From contig NZ_JAATVY010000034.1 in assembly GCF_011947195.1 (NCBI RefSeq), positions 1-56,289 on the forward strand: a stretch of DNA of 56,289 nucleotides. Reading direction: 5' to 3'. The DNA comes from Planosporangium thailandense. GTDB lineage: Bacteria > Actinomycetota > Actinomycetes > Mycobacteriales > Micromonosporaceae. The position numbers were made by a program, and so were the translations under genes. Each line of letters begins with the position of its first letter. The first letter of the stretch is position 1. The notes below the pieces were generated by a model. That model was given only the letters and a program-made list of their open reading frames with translations. It was not told the origin of the DNA and did not search any database. Positions 8,181 through 17,316 of this stretch are shown here, piece after piece.

Positions 8181-9854
8181 ATGACCGAACTCACCGCGCT
8201 CAGTGACGACCTGCTCGAGGCGCAGTGGGAGGCCCACCCGATCTGGGCCACGCTGATGGGGATCCGCGGGCATGACCATGAGATGCCCGACTACAGCGAG
8301 GCCGGCGACGAGCGGCGCCGCGCCCGGATGGGCGGGATTGCTGCCCGGGCGGCCGCGCTGGACCCGGCCGGGCAGGACCCGCAGGAGCGGATCACCCGGG
8401 CGGTGCTGCTGCGTGCGATCCAGGACGAGCGTTCCGACGTCGAGGTGCGGGCGGTGGAGTACACCGTGGTCGACTCCTTCATCGCCCCGGTCGCCCAGCT
8501 ACTGATCAGGATGTCCCGTATCGCCCTCACCGACCGCGCCGTCGTCGAGGGCTACCTGGCCCGGCTGGCCGCGATCCCGGCCGTGCTGGAGGCGCTCGCG
8601 CAGCGGCATCGGGCTGGCATCATCGCCGGCCGACTTCCGGTCCGCTCGCTGGTCGACGACACCGTGGCGTTCATCGACCGGTACCTGGCCCACCCCGAGC
8701 GCGATCCGCTGCGCCAACCGGCACCGACCCCGGAGTCGGGGGTGGACGTCGCCGGGTTCGACGCCGAGCGGGAGCGGCTGCTGGCCGAACGGGTCCACCC
8801 GGCGTACGCCCGGTACCGCGAGGCGCTGGTCGGTGAGGTGGCGCCCCGGTCGCGCCCCGACGACCGGCCGGGGCTGTGCTGGCTGCCGGGCGGGGAGGAG
8901 TTCTACGCCGCGCTGTGCCGGCGGCACACCACCACCGACCGGAACACCGACGACCTGCACCACACCGGGCTGGACCTGATTGCCCGACTGGACCGGGAGT
9001 ACGCCGAGATCGGCGCCCGTGCCCTCGGCGAGCGCGACCCGGCGCTGGTGCGTCGCCTGCTGCGCGAGGACCCGGCGCTGCGCTGGAAGGACGCCGACGC
9101 GCTACTGGCGCACGCCCGGTCCACCATCGCCCGGGCCGAGGCGGCGGCACCGGGCTGGTTCGGCCGGCTGCCCAGCCGCGGCTGTCAGGTGCGGCCGGTC
9201 CCGGACGACGAGGCTCCCGGCGCGGCCGGCGCGTACTACATGCCCCCGGCGCTGGACGGCAGCCGGTCCGGCGTCTACTACGCCAACACCTACGGCGTCG
9301 GCGAGCGTCACCGGTACGTCAGCGAGGCGACCGCGTTCCACGAGGCGGTCCCCGGCCACCACTTCCAGCTGACGATCGCCCAGGAGCTGACCGGACTGCC
9401 GCTGCTGCGCCGGATGTACCAGTCGACCGCGTACTGCGAGGGCTGGGGCCTCTACACCGAGCGGCTGGCCGACGAGATGGGCCTGTACTCCGACGACCTG
9501 TCCCGGCTGGGCATGCTGACGCTGGACTCGATGCGGGCGGCCCGGCTGGTGGTCGACACCGGGCTGCACGCGTACGGCTGGAGCCGCGAGCGCGCGGCGG
9601 CCTACCTACGCGAGAACACGGTGATGGCGGAGGTCGACATCGAGTCGGAAACCGACCGGTACATCGCCGCCCCGGGGCAGGCTCCGGCGTACATGGTGGG
9701 CCGGCTGGAGATCCAGCGGCTGCGGACGGAGGCGACGGCACGGCTCGGTGACCGGTTCGACATCCGGGCCTTCCACGACACGGTACTGGGCAACGGTGCG
9801 CTCCCGCTGGACGTGCTGGCCGATGTGGTGACCTCCTGGGTCGAGGCTGGGTGA
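8181..9854 (+). CDS. DUF885 family protein (zinc-peptidase-like)
   Basis: 557 residues; ATG 8181 is preceded by AAGGGGATCC, so the in-frame upstream extension is rejected. The protein carries the DUF885 signature HEAVPGHHFQL (about residues 385-395), an H-E-x3-G-H-H motif resembling zinc metallopeptidases, and the downstream conserved CEGWGLYTERLADEMG and YIAAPGQAPAYMVG. No signal peptide is visible, so a cytosolic protein is expected. Substrate and activity are unknown for most members. It forms a single-gene unit, followed by a gap and convergent small genes. Confidence 0.88.
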   Translation: MTELTALSDDLLEAQWEAHPIWATLMGIRGHDHEMPDYSEAGDERRRARMGGIAARAAALDPAGQDPQERITRAVLLRAIQDERSDVEVRAVEYTVVDSFIAPVAQLLIRMSRIALTDRAVVEGYLARLAAIPAVLEALAQRHRAGIIAGRLPVRSLVDDTVAFIDRYLAHPERDPLRQPAPTPESGVDVAGFDAERERLLAERVHPAYARYREALVGEVAPRSRPDDRPGLCWLPGGEEFYAALCRRHTTTDRNTDDLHHTGLDLIARLDREYAEIGARALGERDPALVRRLLREDPALRWKDADALLAHARSTIARAEAAAPGWFGRLPSRGCQVRPVPDDEAPGAAGAYYMPPALDGSRSGVYYANTYGVGERHRYVSEATAFHEAVPGHHFQLTIAQELTGLPLLRRMYQSTAYCEGWGLYTERLADEMGLYSDDLSRLGMLTLDSMRAARLVVDTGLHAYGWSRERAAAYLRENTVMAEVDIESETDRYIAAPGQAPAYMVGRLEIQRLRTEATARLGDRFDIRAFHDTVLGNGALPLDVLADVVTSWVEAG

Positions 9855-9938
9855 ACGGCGGCGGCATGGCCGCTCCGCTGGCGCCACAGGCTGACCAGCC
9901 ACGTGATCACTTCCGTTTGCGGCGGGTGGCTTGCCTTC

Positions 9939-10256
9939 TCAAAGGCCACGAGTCTTCGCCATCTCCTCGACCGCGTCCTTGGCTTCCTTGAGACTGGCAC
10001 CGGTCAGATCACGGTAGGCCTTGATGGCCTGGATCTTTTCCCCCCGATCGAGACGACTTTCCACCTCGGGCATGTTCGCCTCGGCCTCGACAACACCGAG
10101 GTGATCCATCACCGCCTGCAGCTTGCGTTCGATCTTCGCTAGACGCGCGGACATGTCCGCTTGCTTCGTGGAACGCGAGGTTGACACCCCCAGCATCACC
10201 AGCGCAGCGAACAGCACAATCGTCAACACATAGCCCATACCAACATTGAAACGCAT
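9939..10256 (-). CDS. Membrane-anchored protein with ribosomal L7/L12-like C-terminal domain
   Basis: 105 residues from ATG 10256; the frame stays open upstream but there only mirrors the neighbouring gene. Residues 6-24 are one hydrophobic helix (GYVLTIVLFAALVMLGV). A charged helix follows (SARLAKIERKLQAVMDHLG), then KIQAIKAYRDLTGASLKEAK, which matches the L7/L12 C-terminal domain, the part of the ribosomal stalk that binds translation factors. Such hybrids occur in actinomycetes with unknown role; a membrane tether for a GTPase-like partner is only an inference. It ends 13 bases after the PH-like gene upstream. Confidence 0.75.
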   Translation of the reverse strand: MRFNVGMGYVLTIVLFAALVMLGVSTSRSTKQADMSARLAKIERKLQAVMDHLGVVEAEANMPEVESRLDRGEKIQAIKAYRDLTGASLKEAKDAVEEMAKTRGL

Positions 10257-10269
10257 CGACGCTATGAGC

Positions 10270-10575
10270 TCACGCGGTCTCCGGTCGGGAACTGTAGGCC
10301 AGCCGGATGATCTCGAGTTCGGCGGCGACGTGGTCGACCCAGGTGTTCGTGTGGTGACGGCTGCTGCGCGCGCTGAGGTCGTAGCAGGATGCCTGCCTGA
10401 CCTTGAACCGCCGGCCGTCGGTGAGGACCAGCACCGGGGCACGCACCGGGATCAGGCCGAAGTCGGTCTCCGTGTCGTCACCGACCACCTTAGAGATCCG
10501 CTCCCATCGCACGATCGCGGTCCACAACAGTCCATTCAAGATCAGTCCCTCCGGGGTGGCGACCGCCCTCATCAC
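10270..10575 (-). CDS. Small PH-domain-like protein
   Basis: 101 residues from ATG 10575 (a GTG precedes it directly). The pattern GLILNGLLWTAIVRWERISKV followed by TDGRRFKVRQ resembles bacterial PH-like domains, where W-x-x-I in the second strand is typical. In the same frame upstream lies another hydrophobic segment (TVGFGLFALLTLYVC) with no start codon, behind a stop at 10681; the gene may have lost an N-terminal membrane helix or use a non-standard start. It is placed 13 bases before the L7/L12-like gene, probably in one transcript. Confidence 0.55.
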   Translation of the reverse strand: MMRAVATPEGLILNGLLWTAIVRWERISKVVGDDTETDFGLIPVRAPVLVLTDGRRFKVRQASCYDLSARSSRHHTNTWVDHVAAELEIIRLAYSSRPETA

Positions 10576-10680
10576 CGCTACGCGGATGCAGACGTACAGC
10601 GTCAGCAGTGCGAACAGCCCGAACCCGACCGTCGCCCCGGTCGATGCCGTCGCCCCGACGCCCGGTGAGGAGACCGGTGC

Positions 10681-10908
10681 TCAGCCCTCGAGACCGGCCT
10701 CGCACCTGCGCTGCCATTGCTGCTCCTGCCGGGCTGCGAGCAGCCACGGCCCGAGGAGCGCAACCCCGGCAAGACAGACCAGCGCCAACCCGACGCCGAG
10801 CACTCCCAGCAGGATCAACCAACCGCGGCGCCCGTCGCCTCGGACATCGGTGGTCTGGTCCGGCACATCGCAGACACTACCGGCCCAGCGAGTCAGTCCG
10901 GCCACCAC
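10681..10908 (-). CDS. Small membrane protein, unidentified
   Basis: Up to 75 residues with one or two hydrophobic helices (GWLILLGVLGVGLALV then AGVALLGPWLLAARQ) and a charged tail rich in Q and R. It is in the same frame as the following PH-like gene and separated from it by a single in-frame stop plus about 105 bases. Together the two could be one ancestral membrane-PH protein split by a stop. No family was recognised. Confidence 0.4.
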   Translation of the reverse strand: MVAGLTRWAGSVCDVPDQTTDVRGDGRRGWLILLGVLGVGLALVCLAGVALLGPWLLAARQEQQWQRRCEAGLEG

Positions 10909-11043
10909 GGTGTTCTTCGATGGCCTACCGCATATCTCTATGCGGCGAGCCGTCCTGCCCCTCGTACGGGTTGGGTGGCCGCAGATAATCGGTCGCCCTA
11001 CACGGCCCGCGGGTATTGGCCGGCATCACGCCCGAGGGTCGGA

Positions 11044-11550
11044 TCATCGGTGGCGTTGATGGGCCTTCCAGCGGCGCCGCATGTCCTCGTAGGCCGCCTC
11101 AGCGGCCCGCGGAGCGCCCGAGGGAAGCCCGAACAGAGCGCGTACCTGCCAGGGCGAGACGGAACCGTACAGTTGCAGGCATGGGATCGTCTCGAACGTC
11201 CGTTCCCCACAGTGGATACGCACGTACCAGCGCCTCACAGACCGAACCAGTTCCATCGCGGTCACCTCGGACCACTGCATGCGGTACTGGCGCAGGATCC
11301 AGTACTGCGTCACCCCGGCATCGTCGACCACGGTGCGCATCCGCCAGCTGAGCACGACGAAAGCCTGCGCGCCACCGAAGAACGCCAGCGCCACCAGTAC
11401 CGCCATCAGTGACCGGTAGCTCGGGTGCGTCACCGCATGGACGAGCACGACCCCGACGAAGGACAGCAGGACGGGACTGACCACGACCGTGAAGGCCAGC
11501 CAGGGTCGATGTCGATAGCTACGCGATGCCCTCTGATCACCTTCGGCCAC
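11044..11550 (-). CDS. Two-helix membrane protein with PH-like domain
   Basis: 168 residues from GTG 11550 (GTG 11577 is an alternative). Two hydrophobic helices come early (LAFTVVVSPVLLSFVGVVLV and LMAVLVALAFFGGAQAFVVL). A beta-rich domain follows, with VDDAGVTQYWILRQYRMQWS and W-S-E-V-T-A-M-E, the pattern of PH-like domains of the DUF304/PH_6 type. It ends in a basic helix. It lies upstream of the other small membrane genes on the same strand, so 11.5-9.9 kb may form a small membrane-protein cluster. The function is unknown. Confidence 0.6.
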   Translation of the reverse strand: MAEGDQRASRSYRHRPWLAFTVVVSPVLLSFVGVVLVHAVTHPSYRSLMAVLVALAFFGGAQAFVVLSWRMRTVVDDAGVTQYWILRQYRMQWSEVTAMELVRSVRRWYVRIHCGERTFETIPCLQLYGSVSPWQVRALFGLPSGAPRAAEAAYEDMRRRWKAHQRHR

Positions 11551-11710
11551 GACCCCATGATCCCGTACGGCGGCCACCAAGATCGGACCGATCCGGTCGC
11601 ACCATGGCCCGAACACCAGCCCTCCCCAGAACCTTGGGGCCAGCCATCGGCCGTGGACGCAGGTTGACCGGCACCCACCGGATCTGGAGTTATGACACGG
11701 ATGACTACCC

Positions 11711-13348
11711 CTACAGCGTCCTAGGATATTCATGCGGGTGGTCCAACACGGCGGGCTGGGCGAGCCCACACGACATCACGCTCATCGTGTGAGTACTCCC
11801 CGGTGCCCGGCCGCGCACCAGATCGGCGGCCTTTTCAGCGATCATGATCGTCGGGGCGTTGGTGTTGCCGCGCACCACCGTCGGCATGACCGAGGCGTCC
11901 ACCACCCGCAGGCCGGCCACCCCGTGCACCCGAAGCTCGGCGTCCACGACCGGTCCGATGGCGCAGGTGCCTGCCGGATGGTAGAGGGTGTGTGCGGTAC
12001 GCCGGATGTGGTGAATGATGTCATCCTCGCGGTCCGATGCCGGGGCGCGCAGCGGTTCGCCCCGATGCGGCGCCAGCGCCGGCTGCCCGGCGATGTCCAG
12101 GAGCGTCCGTACCGCGCGGACCATCGTCACGAGGTCCTCGGCGGTGGTCAGGTAGTTGTGCAGGATGCGCGGCTTGGCTGTCGGCAACGCCGAGCGAAGC
12201 GACACTCGCCCGCGGCTGGTGGGGCGCAGTTGGCAGGCACCGGCGATGAAGGCGTCCTCGTCGGCCGCTGCCAGCCCATCGTCGAGGAAGGCCACCGGCG
12301 TGGCGTGGACCTGGAAGTCGGGTGCGGACAGGTCGTCCTGGCTTCGGAAGAAGCCACCGGCCTCGCCGATGTTGGAGGTGAGCGGCCCGCGTCCCTCGCG
12401 GATGAACAGTTCCAGGTTCTCGGCGCTCTCGGCCGTCCGTAGCGTGGGCGTGCCGGTGCGGTAGGCCAGCGGCACGTGGACGTGGTCCTGCAGGTTCTCC
12501 CCTACCGGCAGGTCGATACGGGGTGCGATGCCGTGGCGGCGCAGTTCGTCGGCCGGTCCGATGCCGGACAGCATCAGAAGCTGCGGGGAGTTGTAGGCCC
12601 CGGCCGATACCAGCACTTCCCGGGCGGCCCGAAGTTCCGACCGCGCTCCGCCGCGCTCCACCTCGACGCCGACCGCCCGGTCGCCGTCGAACAGAAGCCG
12701 GGTCGCCACCGCGTCGGTGATGACCCATAGGTTGGGTCGGCTCAGCGCCGGGCGCAGGTACGCGTCCGCTGTGCTCCAGCGCCGCCCGTCGCGCTGGGTG
12801 AGCTGGTAGAAACCGACGCCGTCCTGGGCGGGGCCGTTGAAGTCGTCGGTGTGCGGGTGGCCGGCCTGTTCGGCCGCGGCGACCCAGGCCTGCATGATCG
12901 GGTGCTGCGAGCGGCCGTCGCTGACGCGCAGTGGACCGCCGGTGGCGTGCCAGGCGTTCGCCCCGCGCTCGTTGTCCTCAGCACGGAGGAAGTACGGCAG
13001 CACGTCCTCCCAACCCCAGCCGACCGCGCCGAGCGCACGCCACTCCTCGTAGTCGGCGGCATTACCTCGAATGTAGATCATGGCGTTCACCGACGAGCAG
13101 CCACCAAGCATCCGGCCCCGGGGCAGGTACTTGCGCCGCTCGTCGAGGCCGGGCTCGGGCTCGCTCAGGTACGCCCAGTCCCACGACGTCTGCATCAGCT
13201 TGCCGAACGCGGCCGGGATGTGGATCTCCTCGGCGGAGTCCGGCGGCCCCGCCTCGATCAGCGCCACCCGTACCTCCGGGTCCTCGCTGAGCCGGGCGGC
13301 GAGCACGCAGCCGGCCGAACCGGCACCGATGATCACGTAGTCGTACAT
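11711..13348 (-). CDS. GMC-family flavin oxidoreductase (choline-dehydrogenase-like)
   Basis: 545 residues. ATG 13348 follows AGGAGGTG by a proper spacing, which settles the start. [20 protein letters not shown] is the FAD-binding motif, followed by the GMC signature [20 protein letters not shown]. The C-terminal part has the active-site histidine region ([14 protein letters not shown]) and the second GMC motif with the catalytic asparagine ([20 protein letters not shown]). Members oxidise alcohols such as choline, alkanols or polyethylene glycol. It lies 100 bases downstream of an APC permease on the same strand, as an uptake-oxidation pair, and near the quaternary-amine operon, which favours an amino-alcohol substrate by inference only. 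Confidence 0.9.
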   Translation of the reverse strand: MYDYVIIGAGSAGCVLAARLSEDPEVRVALIEAGPPDSAEEIHIPAAFGKLMQTSWDWAYLSEPEPGLDERRKYLPRGRMLGGCSSVNAMIYIRGNAADYEEWRALGAVGWGWEDVLPYFLRAEDNERGANAWHATGGPLRVSDGRSQHPIMQAWVAAAEQAGHPHTDDFNGPAQDGVGFYQLTQRDGRRWSTADAYLRPALSRPNLWVITDAVATRLLFDGDRAVGVEVERGGARSELRAAREVLVSAGAYNSPQLLMLSGIGPADELRRHGIAPRIDLPVGENLQDHVHVPLAYRTGTPTLRTAESAENLELFIREGRGPLTSNIGEAGGFFRSQDDLSAPDFQVHATPVAFLDDGLAAADEDAFIAGACQLRPTSRGRVSLRSALPTAKPRILHNYLTTAEDLVTMVRAVRTLLDIAGQPALAPHRGEPLRAPASDREDDIIHHIRRTAHTLYHPAGTCAIGPVVDAELRVHGVAGLRVVDASVMPTVVRGNTNAPTIMIAEKAADLVRGRAPGSTHTMSVMSCGLAQPAVLDHPHEYPRTL

Positions 13349-13448
13349 GGAACACCTCCTGGGAACGACGGCGGACGGATCGGCCACGGTGGACGGTGCG
13401 AGGCCGGGATGCGCGATGGCCGGCCGCAGTGGCTGTCGGCCATGCTCA

Positions 13449-14930
13449 TCAGGCCTCCTGGTGTGCTGTGGACGCCGGGGTGACGGCATCATTGCGAGAA
13501 CCTATGCCGAGCTCCGCGGTCAGCATCGTGCCAATGCGCCGGGCAAGCCCGGGCGCGGCGAACACGATAACCAGGCCCGCCGCACACCAGGCGAACGCGA
13601 CGAACGGTGAGGCGAGCAGGCTGTTCTGGCCTTTGACGTTGTAGTAGAAGACAGCGACGATGACGCCGATGCCCAACAGCGGCACCACGGTCTCGTAGCG
13701 CGGAATGGTGACCCGGCCGGTCGCGATGAAGCGGATGACGCCAACCTGGACCAGAAGATAAGCGAACATCAGGCAGACCGCGCCGCTGACAGCGAAGTAG
13801 AAGTACGAGTCCAAAGCGGCGCTCCCGGTTCCGATCCGTGGCCGCCCGGTCGCCCACGACACGATGTCGACGACGGCGGTGACAGCGAGCACCGCCCACA
13901 GGGCGTTACGCGGGCTGTCGTGCCGTGGATCCAGCTCCGCCAACCGCTTCGGCCCAAACCCGTCGCGGGCCAAGGCGTAGATCATCCGGCTCGCGGTCGC
14001 GGCGGCGGACAGGTGCGACGCGAACGCCGACATCACGGAGGTGAACAGGATCACCAGCGCGAACCACAGACCCACGTACCGGCCGCCGAGCGTGCCCAGG
14101 GTGTTGCCCGAGTTCTTGAACGCCTCTAGGCCGTTGCCGTCGGTGCCGAAACCGATGGTCTGGACGAACATGACGCCGACGAACAACGCCGACGTCAGCA
14201 GTACCGCTCCGCCCAGCGCCCGCGGAATGTTACGGCGTGGGTCGTCGGTCTCCTCACCGAGAACCGCGCATGCCTCGAATCCTGCCCAGGACAGGAACGC
14301 CGCGACCACGGCACCCATGACGGCCTGCAAGCTCGTACCGGACACCGTGAACGCCGAGAAGTCGATGCCCGTGGAGGGTGCGCCGCCGGTGCCGAGGATG
14401 ACGAAGGCGAGCACGACCATGAAGACGACGCCGATGCCTTCGATCGCCAGCAGAACACGGGCGACGATCTTCGTGTCGCGGGTGTTGAGAACGCCCGACA
14501 GCACGAGACCGACGACGACAGTCACTCCCCAGGAGAGCTGGAAGGGTTGCGCGCTATGCGGCTGGGCGGCGGCCAGCAGGGCGTTGGTGAAGGCGCCGAG
14601 GGCCGCGAGTGTGCAGACGGAAAAGAACAGGTACGTACCCAACAACGCGAAGCCGGCGAAGAACCCGGCACGCGGACCGACGGTCGCACCGACAAGCGCG
14701 TATGCGCTGCCCGAGTGGTTGTAGTAACGGGTGAGCCGGACGAACCCGTAGGCAACGAGGGCCACGCCGACGCAGCCGAGCACGAACACCAGCGGAACGG
14801 CCTTGCCGACCGCGTCGATCACGCCCTGGCCGTTGCCGGCCATGGCGAGCGTCGGGCCCATCAGCCCCAGAGAGAGCGCAAGCGCTTCCCAGAGCCGCAG
14901 CGTGCGACGATGCTTGGAGACTGCGGTCAC
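13449..14930 (-). CDS. APC-superfamily amino-acid/amine permease
   Basis: 493 residues from GTG 14930, with GGAG seven bases upstream. About twelve hydrophobic segments are visible. LALSLGLMGPTLAMAGNGQG is the first-helix substrate loop and FLSWAGFEACAVLGEETDDPRRNIPRA is the conserved APC helix-6 to loop region. It should import an amino acid or amine by proton or sodium symport. The gene reads toward the GMC oxidoreductase, so the pair is likely co-transcribed and the substrate of the permease is probably that of the flavoenzyme. Confidence 0.88.
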   Translation of the reverse strand: MTAVSKHRRTLRLWEALALSLGLMGPTLAMAGNGQGVIDAVGKAVPLVFVLGCVGVALVAYGFVRLTRYYNHSGSAYALVGATVGPRAGFFAGFALLGTYLFFSVCTLAALGAFTNALLAAAQPHSAQPFQLSWGVTVVVGLVLSGVLNTRDTKIVARVLLAIEGIGVVFMVVLAFVILGTGGAPSTGIDFSAFTVSGTSLQAVMGAVVAAFLSWAGFEACAVLGEETDDPRRNIPRALGGAVLLTSALFVGVMFVQTIGFGTDGNGLEAFKNSGNTLGTLGGRYVGLWFALVILFTSVMSAFASHLSAAATASRMIYALARDGFGPKRLAELDPRHDSPRNALWAVLAVTAVVDIVSWATGRPRIGTGSAALDSYFYFAVSGAVCLMFAYLLVQVGVIRFIATGRVTIPRYETVVPLLGIGVIVAVFYYNVKGQNSLLASPFVAFAWCAAGLVIVFAAPGLARRIGTMLTAELGIGSRNDAVTPASTAHQEA

Positions 14931-15188
14931 GACTCGCTCCTAGCGGGGTCACCAGGGTCAGCGGCGGTCATACCGACCGGACGAAGCGCAGACGCAGCTC
15001 ATCACCGCGATGCGACGGGACCGCAAGTAGTAGGTGCCGGATCCTCACCGCTCACCCTCCACACCGCTGGCAATACCAATCGATGCGCCGACAGCAGGGT
15101 AACGAATCCCCGCGCCACCATCGAGCTGTCAGGACACCCAGACGTCATCCGGGGCAGTGAATGAACGTACTCACGCCGGCGACTCACC
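14931..15188. other. Intergenic region upstream of the APC permease
   Basis: About 260 bases without a convincing gene. It must hold the promoter of the permease-GMC pair. I could not identify a clear -35/-10 pair or operator. Confidence 0.35.
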
Positions 15189-15330
15189 TCACGGCGCGAT
15201 CACGGTGATCGCGTATTCCGGTGAAGCCCGCGCCTGCTCGTACCGCCTGAGAGCCCGGTTGTTGCCGCGCTCCACCTGGAGATATCTGATCGGTCTGATG
15301 AACTCCGGCCCCACCGTGTGATGCCGCGGA
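15189..15330 (-). other. Coding-like gene end, unidentified
   Basis: The minus strand reads VGPEFIRPIRYLQVERGNN then RALRRYEQARASPEYAITVI and stops at 15189. The composition is plausible for the C-terminus of a real protein and the frame remains open upstream, but there is no ribosome-binding site or recognisable family. It is probably a degraded remnant beside transposase debris. Confidence 0.3.
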
Positions 15331-15494
15331 GCTGGCAATAATGTGGTGTCGCCGTCAGCGCGACCGACTCCGCTTCTTGCCTGATTGTGCAGCGCCGGCC
15401 TGTTGCGTGCCGTCGAACCCGGCCAACGCCCTGCCTGTACCGCACCAAATATCGATGCTGTGCCCTGACCTCGAGTCTCGTGGATCAGGTCAGG

Positions 15495-15690
15495 CCGCCC
15501 TGCGGTACTCGTTGATCACGCGCCGAGGACCCGCCGTCACCGTACCGGGGCATCGGTCGGGACGACGATGACCGGTTCACCGTTCGGTGGGCGTTGGGCG
15601 AGACTCTGGTGCGGACGGTGTCCATTGAAGTGGGCCGCGTATTCGTCAAGGACCGCTTGGGCGTGCCGCTCGTTGTAGACCAGAATCCGG
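15495..15690 (-). mobile_element. rve-type transposase, C-terminal remnant
   Basis: The minus strand reads [20 protein letters not shown] followed by [12 protein letters not shown], the conserved end of integrase-core transposases, then an interrupted tail where the usual G-G-L-I-N-E-Y ending is broken by stops. The remnant abuts a short tandem repeat and lies between the IclR gene and the permease promoter region, so an element once inserted inside this locus. Confidence 0.65.
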
Positions 15691-15691
15691 T

Positions 15692-15731
15692 CGGTGCACT
15701 CGGTGCACTCGGTGCACTCGGTGCACTCGGT
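15692..15731. repeat. Four tandem copies of a 9-bp unit
   Basis: CGGTGCACT is repeated exactly four times at 15692-15727, followed by a partial fifth copy (CGGTGC...). It sits at the broken edge of the transposase remnant and about 70 bases past the end of the IclR gene. Slipped-strand expansion is the simplest explanation. Confidence 0.9.
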
Positions 15732-15801
15732 GCGGACGCTGCGGACGAACCGGATCGTGAGGCGGGAGAGGCGGATCTTGACGCGAGAGAGGTGCGGATC
15801 G

Positions 15802-16626
15802 TCAGGCCATCAGGCGGACGTGACCGAACTCGGCGGCCAACTCCCGGGCGACGCTCAACGTGAGCCGGCCCGCCTCGTCCAGCCGCTTGCCGAGCCGGCC
15901 CTTCGGCGCGGACACGTTGATCGCCGCGACGATCTGACCACGGAAGTCGCGTACCGGCGCGGAGACCCCGACGACGCCGTCCTCGAACTCCTCGTCGACG
16001 GCCGCGTAACCGCGCTTGCGGATCCCGGCGACCTCGCGGAGCAGGTCGTCGGCCGTGTGCACCCGCGGACGCGGGCCGGGGTGCAGGTCGGCCGGTTCGG
16101 CGAGCAGGCTGCGGAGCGCCTCGGGCGGCCAGTCCGAGACGAGGACCCGGCCGGCCGAGGTCAGGGGCGCCGGGACGCTGACGCCTTCCCAGCCCAGGGC
16201 GCGGAACGCGTGCGACGGTGACACCGACAGCAGGGTCAGGACGGCCGAGCCGCGCAGCACGCACAGGTGTGTGGTCTCGTTGAGCACGGCGACCAGCCGG
16301 CGCAGGTAGGGCACAGCCGCCCGGACCAGGTGCGCCTCGACCGTACGGGCGGCCAGGGCGTAGACGCGCCAGCCCAGCCGGTACTCGAGCGTGTCCGGAT
16401 CCCGCTCGACCATGCCTTCGGCCTCCAGCGCGCGCAGTGCCCGCGACATCTGGCTCTTCTCCCGGCCGAGTGACTCCGCGATCCGGCTGACCCCGAGACC
16501 CGGCGCGCCCTGTGCGGTCGCCAGCAATTCGAGGATCTCCATGTCTCGGCGCAGGCCGGCCGACGGGGCCGAAGATCGCGATGTCGTTGCAGCTGCCGCA
16601 ACAGGTGTTGCATCCATGCAGATCAT
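15802..16626 (-). CDS. IclR-family transcriptional regulator
   Basis: 274 residues from ATG 16626 (MDATPV at 16617 is an alternative). An N-terminal winged helix ([11 protein letters not shown], then [20 protein letters not shown], about residues 28-70) is followed by the IclR effector domain with [20 protein letters not shown] and [10 protein letters not shown]. It is divergent from the ABC-importer operon with only 42 bases between starts, so it almost certainly controls that operon and itself. IclR proteins usually respond to a pathway intermediate. Confidence 0.9.
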   Translation of the reverse strand: MICMDATPVAAAATTSRSSAPSAGLRRDMEILELLATAQGAPGLGVSRIAESLGREKSQMSRALRALEAEGMVERDPDTLEYRLGWRVYALAARTVEAHLVRAAVPYLRRLVAVLNETTHLCVLRGSAVLTLLSVSPSHAFRALGWEGVSVPAPLTSAGRVLVSDWPPEALRSLLAEPADLHPGPRPRVHTADDLLREVAGIRKRGYAAVDEEFEDGVVGVSAPVRDFRGQIVAAINVSAPKGRLGKRLDEAGRLTLSVARELAAEFGHVRLMA

Positions 16627-16668
16627 CGTCCTACGGTTCCGTCATTCCTTCAACAGGCGAGGTCAACG
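16627..16668. promoter_or_regulatory. Divergent control region iclR / ABC-importer operon
   Basis: Only 42 bases separate the two starts. ACGG-TT-CCGT at 16633-16642 is a short inverted repeat that could be an IclR half-site pair. The ribosome-binding GAGG for the permease lies at 16659-16662. Promoters must overlap the beginning of iclR, or its true start is further inside the gene. Confidence 0.3.
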
Positions 16669-17316
16669 ATGTCGCTCACCGAGTACATCCAGACGCGCTG
16701 GGACCTTCTGTCACAGGCGGCCATGAACCACGTACTGGTCGTCGCCCTGTCGGTCGGCATCGCCACGGTGATCGGCGTCGGCGTCGGGGTGCTCACGTAC
16801 AACCGGCCGCGCCTGTCCGGTATCGCCATCGGCGCGTCCAGCGGGTTCCTGACGATCCCGTCGTTCGCTTTGCTGGGCCTGTTCATCCCGATTCTGGGTC
16901 TCGGGTGGACGTCCACGGTGGTCGCGCTGGTCGGGTACTCGATGTTGCCCATCGTCCGGAACACCGTGGTGGGCCTGCGCGGCGTGGACGCCGCGATGGT
17001 CGAGGCCGGGCGCGGCATCGGGATGAGCGCTGCCGGCGTGATGCTGCGCATCCAGCTTCCGCTGGCCTGGCCGGTGATCCTCACCGGCATCCGGGTCTCC
17101 ACCCAGATGATCATCGGTATCGCGGCCATCGCCGCATACGTCGCCGGGCCCGGGCTGGGCAACCAGATCTTCGACGGGCTGGCGCGACTCGGTTCGGTCA
17201 ACGCGTTGAACGCCGCTCTCGCCGGCACCCTCGGCGTGGTCGTCCTCGCGCTGCTCTTCGACCTCTTCTATCTCGTGATCCGTCACCTCACCACGTCGAG
17301 GGGGCTCCGTGTCTGA
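16669..17316 (+). CDS. OpuC-type ABC importer permease (first)
   Basis: 215 residues with six hydrophobic segments, of the OpuCB/OpuCD (ProW) type. The EAA-like cytoplasmic loop is VEAGRGIGMSAAGVMLRIQL (about residues 110-129), followed by P-L-A-W-P-V-I-L-T-G-I-R. In this family two different permeases pair with one ATPase and one binding lipoprotein to import glycine betaine, choline, carnitine or related osmolytes. ATG 16669 follows GAGG. Its end overlaps the ATPase start by eight bases. Confidence 0.88.
   Translation: MSLTEYIQTRWDLLSQAAMNHVLVVALSVGIATVIGVGVGVLTYNRPRLSGIAIGASSGFLTIPSFALLGLFIPILGLGWTSTVVALVGYSMLPIVRNTVVGLRGVDAAMVEAGRGIGMSAAGVMLRIQLPLAWPVILTGIRVSTQMIIGIAAIAAYVAGPGLGNQIFDGLARLGSVNALNAALAGTLGVVVLALLFDLFYLVIRHLTTSRGLRV

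Noticed and set aside
13349-13492. Longer N-terminus for the GMC oxidoreductase
   Set aside because: ATG 13348 has an ideal AGGAGGTG and the FAD motif starts four residues later; the extension is proline/arginine-rich filler.
15692-15731. Short repeat array as a CRISPR
   Set aside because: Nine-base direct repeats without spacers, and no cas genes.
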